From: an uncultured Clostridia bacterium
Lineage (GTDB): Bacteria; Bacillota; Clostridia; Oscillospirales; Acutalibacteraceae
Direction: 5' to 3'
Assembly (NCBI GenBank): GCA_946497265.1
Contig: CAMMKL010000093.1
Coordinates: 1-8,234, forward strand
Length of the DNA stretch: 8,234 nt
The notes beneath the pieces were generated by a model. It saw nothing but the letters and a program-made list of their open reading frames with translations, had not been told where the DNA came from and made no database searches. The position numbers and the translations under genes are program-made. Below, piece after piece: positions 5,361 through 8,234 of the stretch. Position 1 is the first letter of the stretch. Every line of letters begins with the position of its first letter.

Positions 5361-5978
5361 ATGCAAGATCATTCATCAGTCACATTGGATAAGATTCAAC
5401 AGGCGGCCTTGGACGAGTTTTCCGAAAAAGGTTTTCGCGGAGCGTCTCTGCGCCAGATTGTGAAACACGCTGGGGTGACCACCGGTGCCTTCTACGGCTA
5501 TTTTTCCAGCAAAGAGGCTTTGTTTGCGTCGATCGTAGAGCCCCATGCCGCCGCTTTAATGGGCAGGTTTATGGAAGCGCAAAGTTCCTTTGCCGAGCTG
5601 CCCGAAAAAGAACAACCGGAGCACCTTGGAGTGGAATCGGGATCTTATCTCCATTGGATGGTGGATTACATTTGCCGGCACCGGGAGCCGGTAAAGCTGT
5701 TGTTGTGCCGGGCGGAAGGCACTTACTACGAATCTTTTATCCACAATATGGTGGAGGTCGAGGTGGAATCCACGCTGCAATATATGCAGGTGCTTCGCCG
5801 TCTGGGGCAGGATGTACCAAACCTGGACCGGCAGATGTGTCATATTCTTGCCAGCGGCATGTTTAGCGGCATTTTTGAGGTGGTCATCCATGATATGCCT
5901 TATGAACAGGCGATGCGCTATGTGAACCAGCTGCGGGATTTTTATACCGCCGGCTGGATGAAACTGATGACACCATGA
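5361..5978 (+). CDS. TetR/AcrR-family transcriptional regulator
   Basis: A 205-residue protein of normal TetR length. The N-terminal DNA-binding domain is clear: KIQQAALDEFSEKGFRGASL (11-30), then the helix-turn-helix RQIVKHAGVTTGAFYGYFSSKEALF (31-55), with the family's typical G-x-FYxYFxSKExLF. The rest is the variable all-helical ligand-binding and dimerisation domain; a stretch LHWMVDYICRHREPVKLLLCRAEGTYYESF matches the TetR subgroup often found beside ABC exporters in clostridia. I take ATG 5361, with ACGGAG six bases upstream; a GTG at 5316 in the same frame lies upstream of the predicted transcription start and can be dismissed. It lies upstream of and in the same direction as the ABC genes, separated by a terminator. 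It probably represses itself and/or the transporter; the ligand is unknown. Confidence 0.92.
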   Translation: MQDHSSVTLDKIQQAALDEFSEKGFRGASLRQIVKHAGVTTGAFYGYFSSKEALFASIVEPHAAALMGRFMEAQSSFAELPEKEQPEHLGVESGSYLHWMVDYICRHREPVKLLLCRAEGTYYESFIHNMVEVEVESTLQYMQVLRRLGQDVPNLDRQMCHILASGMFSGIFEVVIHDMPYEQAMRYVNQLRDFYTAGWMKLMTP

Positions 5979-6045
5979 CCGCCATTAAATTGTGAGCAGC
6001 GATCTGCGCAGGATACATTCTGCTCCGAAATAGGCAGAGCGATTG

Positions 6046-6068
6046 AGGGGAATGATCCCCTTCTTTTT
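6046..6068 (+). terminator. Intrinsic terminator after the TetR gene
   Basis: Stem AGGGGA (6046-6051) and TCCCCT (6056-6061) with loop ATGA, followed by TTCTTTTT. It separates the regulator transcript from the ABC operon, unless it acts as an attenuator for read-through. Confidence 0.72.
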
Positions 6069-6076
6069 CCTTCGAA

Positions 6077-6094
6077 AGTTAGTTTTGACTAACT
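6077..6094. promoter_or_regulatory. Palindromic operator upstream of the ABC transporter operon
   Basis: AGTTAGT (6077-6083), TTTG, ACTAACT (6088-6094): a perfect 7-bp inverted repeat with a 4-base centre. It lies between a weak -35-like TTCGAA (6071-6076) and a -10-like TATCAT (6094-6099), which are 17 bases apart, so a bound protein would block transcription. It does not resemble the inverted repeat before the TetR gene. The GTTAG/CTAAC half-sites recall DtxR/IdeR-type metal-regulator boxes, although the centre is longer than the classical site. Candidate only. Confidence 0.5.
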
Positions 6095-6117
6095 ATCATA
6101 AACAAGGAGGTCATCCA

Positions 6118-7920
6118 ATGAAAAAAGAAAAAAAGAGCGACCTGGCGATCCTGCTTGGCTATGCAGGAGGCCACAAAGGCTTGACCTTCCTGGGTCTGGC
6201 CTTGTCGGCGGTGTCCATGCTGTTGAGCATGGCGCCCTATATCTGCATCTGGCTGGCGGCTCGGGATCTGATCGCCGTGGCACCGCAGTGGACCCAGGCG
6301 CAAAATGTCACCCAGTATGGATGGCTGGCGTTTGCCTTTGCAGTGGGCGGTATCGTCATATACTTTGCGGGTCTGATGTGCACCCATCTGGCGGCTTTTC
6401 GCACGGCGTCCAATATCCGCAAGCGGGGCATCGCCCATGGGATGAAAGCGCCCCTGGGCTTCTTTGATTCCCATGCCTCGGGGCTCATCCGCAGCCGGCT
6501 GGATGCGGCGGCTGCCGATACCGAGACGCTGCTTGCCCACAACCTGGCGGATATCGTCGGTACGGTCGTCCTGTTTTTGGCCATGCTGGTGCTGATGTTC
6601 GTCTTTGACTGGCGGATGGGGGCTGCCTGCCTGTTGGCGGCGGTGATTTCGATCATTGCTATGTTTACCATGATGGGCGGTAAAAACGCCAAAATCATGG
6701 CGGAATACCAGGCAGCACAGGACCGGATGACCAAGGCAGGCACCGAATATGTCCGGGGTATCCCCGTGGTAAAGATCTTCCAGCAGACGGTCTACTCCTT
6801 CAAGGCGTTCCAGCAGGCTATTGAAGATTACAGCAACAAATGCGAATATTATCAGGACAAAGTGTGCCGTGTCCCTCAGTCGATCAACCTGACCTTTACC
6901 GAAGGAGCCTTTGTGTTCCTGGTCCCTGTGGCACTCTTCCTTGCCCCCAGCGCCCTGGCTGGCGGTGACTTCGCCGGTTTTGTCACTAATTTTGCTTTCT
7001 ACGCGGTTTTCTCCGCCATCATTTCCACAGCGCTGGCCAAGATTATGTTCGCCGCCTCCGGTATGATGCTGGCCGGCACCGCCCTGGGCCGCATCGACCG
7101 GGTAATGTGCGCCCCCACCCTGAAAGCCCCCTTACATCCGCGGGTACCTATGGACAACCGAGTGGAATTCAAGGATGTGGGCTTTACCTATGACGGCGCT
7201 GAGGTCTCTGCGCTCTCCCATGTCTCCTTCACAGCCGAGCCGGGGCAGACTGTGGCGTTGGTAGGACCGTCCGGCGGCGGCAAGACTACGGCTGCCAGCC
7301 TCATCCCACGGTTTTGGGATGCGAGTTCGGGGGTGGTGGAAGTTGGCGGTGTAGATGTGGCCCAAATCGATCCCCATGTACTGATGGACCGGGTAGCCTT
7401 CGTATTCCAGAATAACCGTCTGTTCAAGGCCTCTATCTTAGAGAATGTACGCGCCGCTCGCCCGGAGGCCACACGCGAACAGGTGCAATCGGCGCTGATG
7501 GCTGCTCAGTGCCAGGATATTTTGGAAAAACTGCCCAACGGACTCGATACCCAGATCGGTTGCGAGGGAACCTATCTTTCCGGCGGGGAACAGCAGCGTA
7601 TTGCGCTGGCCCGTGCTATTTTGAAGGACGCCCCCATCGTGGTGCTGGATGAGGCCACCGCCTTTGCCGACCCCGAGAATGAGGTGCGGATCCAGAAAGC
7701 CTTCGCCGCGCTGACCAAAGGCCGCACCGTCATCATGATCGCACATCGCCTGTCCACTGTGGTGGGAGCGGATAAAATCGTTGTTTTGGAGCAAGGGCGT
7801 ATCGTGGAGCAGGGTACCCATAAAGAACTCACCGCAGCTGGCGGACTGTATGCCCGAATGTGGGCCGATTATAACCGGGCGGTCCAGTGGAAGATCACCA
7901 GTGAAAAGGAGGCGGAGTAA
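6118..7920 (+). CDS. ABC half-transporter (fused membrane and ATPase domains), first of a pair
   Basis: A 600-residue exporter-fold half-transporter. The membrane domain spans about residues 15-320 with six predicted helices. The ATPase domain spans about 350-590: Walker A GPSGGGKTT (383-391), Q-loop Gln431 in FVFQNNRLF, signature LSGGEQQR (487-494), Walker B IVVLDE (507-512, catalytic Glu512), D-loop AFAD (515-518) in place of the usual SALD, and H-loop His543 in AHRLS. All catalytic residues are present. ATG 6118 has AAGGAGG (6104-6110) seven bases upstream and beats the in-frame codon at 6043, which lies inside the terminator. Its stop abuts the next half-transporter, so the two probably form a heterodimer. 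The ATAFADPENE variant and the TetR neighbour fit the clostridial IrtAB/YbtPQ-like group, some of which import siderophores despite the exporter fold; drug or peptide export is the alternative. Confidence 0.9.
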   Translation: MKKEKKSDLAILLGYAGGHKGLTFLGLALSAVSMLLSMAPYICIWLAARDLIAVAPQWTQAQNVTQYGWLAFAFAVGGIVIYFAGLMCTHLAAFRTASNIRKRGIAHGMKAPLGFFDSHASGLIRSRLDAAAADTETLLAHNLADIVGTVVLFLAMLVLMFVFDWRMGAACLLAAVISIIAMFTMMGGKNAKIMAEYQAAQDRMTKAGTEYVRGIPVVKIFQQTVYSFKAFQQAIEDYSNKCEYYQDKVCRVPQSINLTFTEGAFVFLVPVALFLAPSALAGGDFAGFVTNFAFYAVFSAIISTALAKIMFAASGMMLAGTALGRIDRVMCAPTLKAPLHPRVPMDNRVEFKDVGFTYDGAEVSALSHVSFTAEPGQTVALVGPSGGGKTTAASLIPRFWDASSGVVEVGGVDVAQIDPHVLMDRVAFVFQNNRLFKASILENVRAARPEATREQVQSALMAAQCQDILEKLPNGLDTQIGCEGTYLSGGEQQRIALARAILKDAPIVVLDEATAFADPENEVRIQKAFAALTKGRTVIMIAHRLSTVVGADKIVVLEQGRIVEQGTHKELTAAGGLYARMWADYNRAVQWKITSEKEAE

Positions 7921-8234
7921 ATGTTTGGCAAGAAGTTTCAACGAAAATACGCCCTTACCGATCAGGGGATTCGCAATACCAAGAAAGGCGCTTTCTGGAC
8001 AGTCATCGTCAACCTGGTTGTGATGGGCGGCGTCAGCATCCTATATCTGATGATGTCCGGCTTTATGGGGACTCTGACAGAGGCCGGGCCGCTTCCCAGC
8101 GTGGCGCTTGCCATCGCGTTGGTACTCGTGTTCGTGATTTTGTCCCTTGTGACACACCTACAGCAATACAAGGCCACCTACGGATTGGTATACAACGAAG
8201 TCAAAACCACTCGCCTTTGCCTCGCGGAACGGCT
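7906..8234 (+). CDS. Second ABC half-transporter, N-terminal part (gene runs off the window; ATG at 7921)
   Basis: The coding part begins at ATG 7921, directly after the TAA of the preceding gene; the span here includes its ribosome binding site AAGGAGG (7906-7912), eight bases upstream and inside the end of that gene. 104 codons are visible: MFGKKFQRKYALTDQGIRNTKKGAFW, a first membrane helix (TVIVNLVVMGGVSILYLMMSGFM), a loop, a second helix (SVALAIALVLVFVILSLVTHL), then QQYKATYGLVYNEVKTTRLCLAER. This is the start of an ABC transporter membrane domain, with the characteristic amphipathic N-terminal elbow and the coupling segment after helix 2. No ATPase motif is yet reached. Zero-gap junction and own strong ribosome binding site imply balanced synthesis of the two halves of a heterodimer. 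Confidence 0.87.

Noticed and set aside
6043..6117. Upstream in-frame start for the first ABC gene
   Set aside because: The added residues would be encoded by a terminator hairpin and an operator; ATG 6118 has a near-perfect ribosome binding site.
6079..6743. Long reverse-strand frames under the ABC gene (also 7438-7941 and 4376-4738)
   Set aside because: They are antisense shadows of GC-rich coding sequence, with low-complexity composition and no start signals.
1..8234. CRISPR array, tRNA/rRNA genes, insertion sequence ends or transposase
   Set aside because: I looked for regular short repeats, tRNA-like cloverleaf ends, terminal inverted repeats and DDE motifs and saw none.

Overview
The window looks like chromosomal DNA of a clostridial Firmicute, most likely a gut-type Oscillospiraceae/Lachnospiraceae relative. 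The grounds are strong AGGAGG-type ribosome binding sites, sigma-A-like promoters (TTGACA-17-TATTAT), an RHS/YD-repeat core of the DPETCRFINAD type, and an ABC half-transporter pair of a sort common in these bacteria. The genus cannot be fixed from this sequence alone.

Left half (1-3036): the 3' end of an RHS (polymorphic toxin) locus. The window opens on the last codons of an RHS core, which stops at position 80. Right behind it, out of frame, lie a putative toxin tip (83-541) and a small lipoprotein (544-918), its likely immunity partner. After a hairpin and a spacer comes a start-less orphan tip (1180-1857). It begins with the same 26-bp core sequence that precedes the first tip, and then carries a glycine-rich C-terminal domain (T1). 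T1 is followed by a small three-helix membrane protein (I1, 1867-2198) broken by a -1 frameshift at a run of seven A. A second glycine-rich domain (T2, 2174-2713) is a clear paralogue of T1 but has lost its RHS anchor. It is followed by an intact paralogue of I1 (I2, 2731-3036). The order T1-I1-T2-I2 reads as a tandem family of toxin-like domains, each with its own membrane protein. These modules are AT-rich compared with the genes to the right.

Middle (3037-5050): a small two-helix membrane protein with a charged coiled-coil tail (3276/3285-3674) and a complete SLC13/ArsB-NhaD-type permease (3920-5050). A candidate promoter and a structured leader precede the permease.

Right half (5051-8234): a TetR-family regulator (5361-5978) with a near-consensus promoter and an inverted repeat over its -10 and start site. 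An intrinsic terminator follows. Next is a perfect palindrome just upstream of a complete ABC half-transporter (6118-7920). The second half-transporter starts at 7921 and runs off the window. The pair probably forms a heterodimeric exporter-fold ABC transporter controlled by the TetR protein and/or a metal-responsive regulator. A link to siderophore/iron uptake (IrtAB/YbtPQ-like) is inference.

The most interesting part is the silent RHS-tip array: an out-of-frame tip junction, a matched recombination anchor, two paralogues of an unrecognised glycine-rich domain with paralogous membrane partners, and a slippery A7 site that decides whether one of those partners is made.
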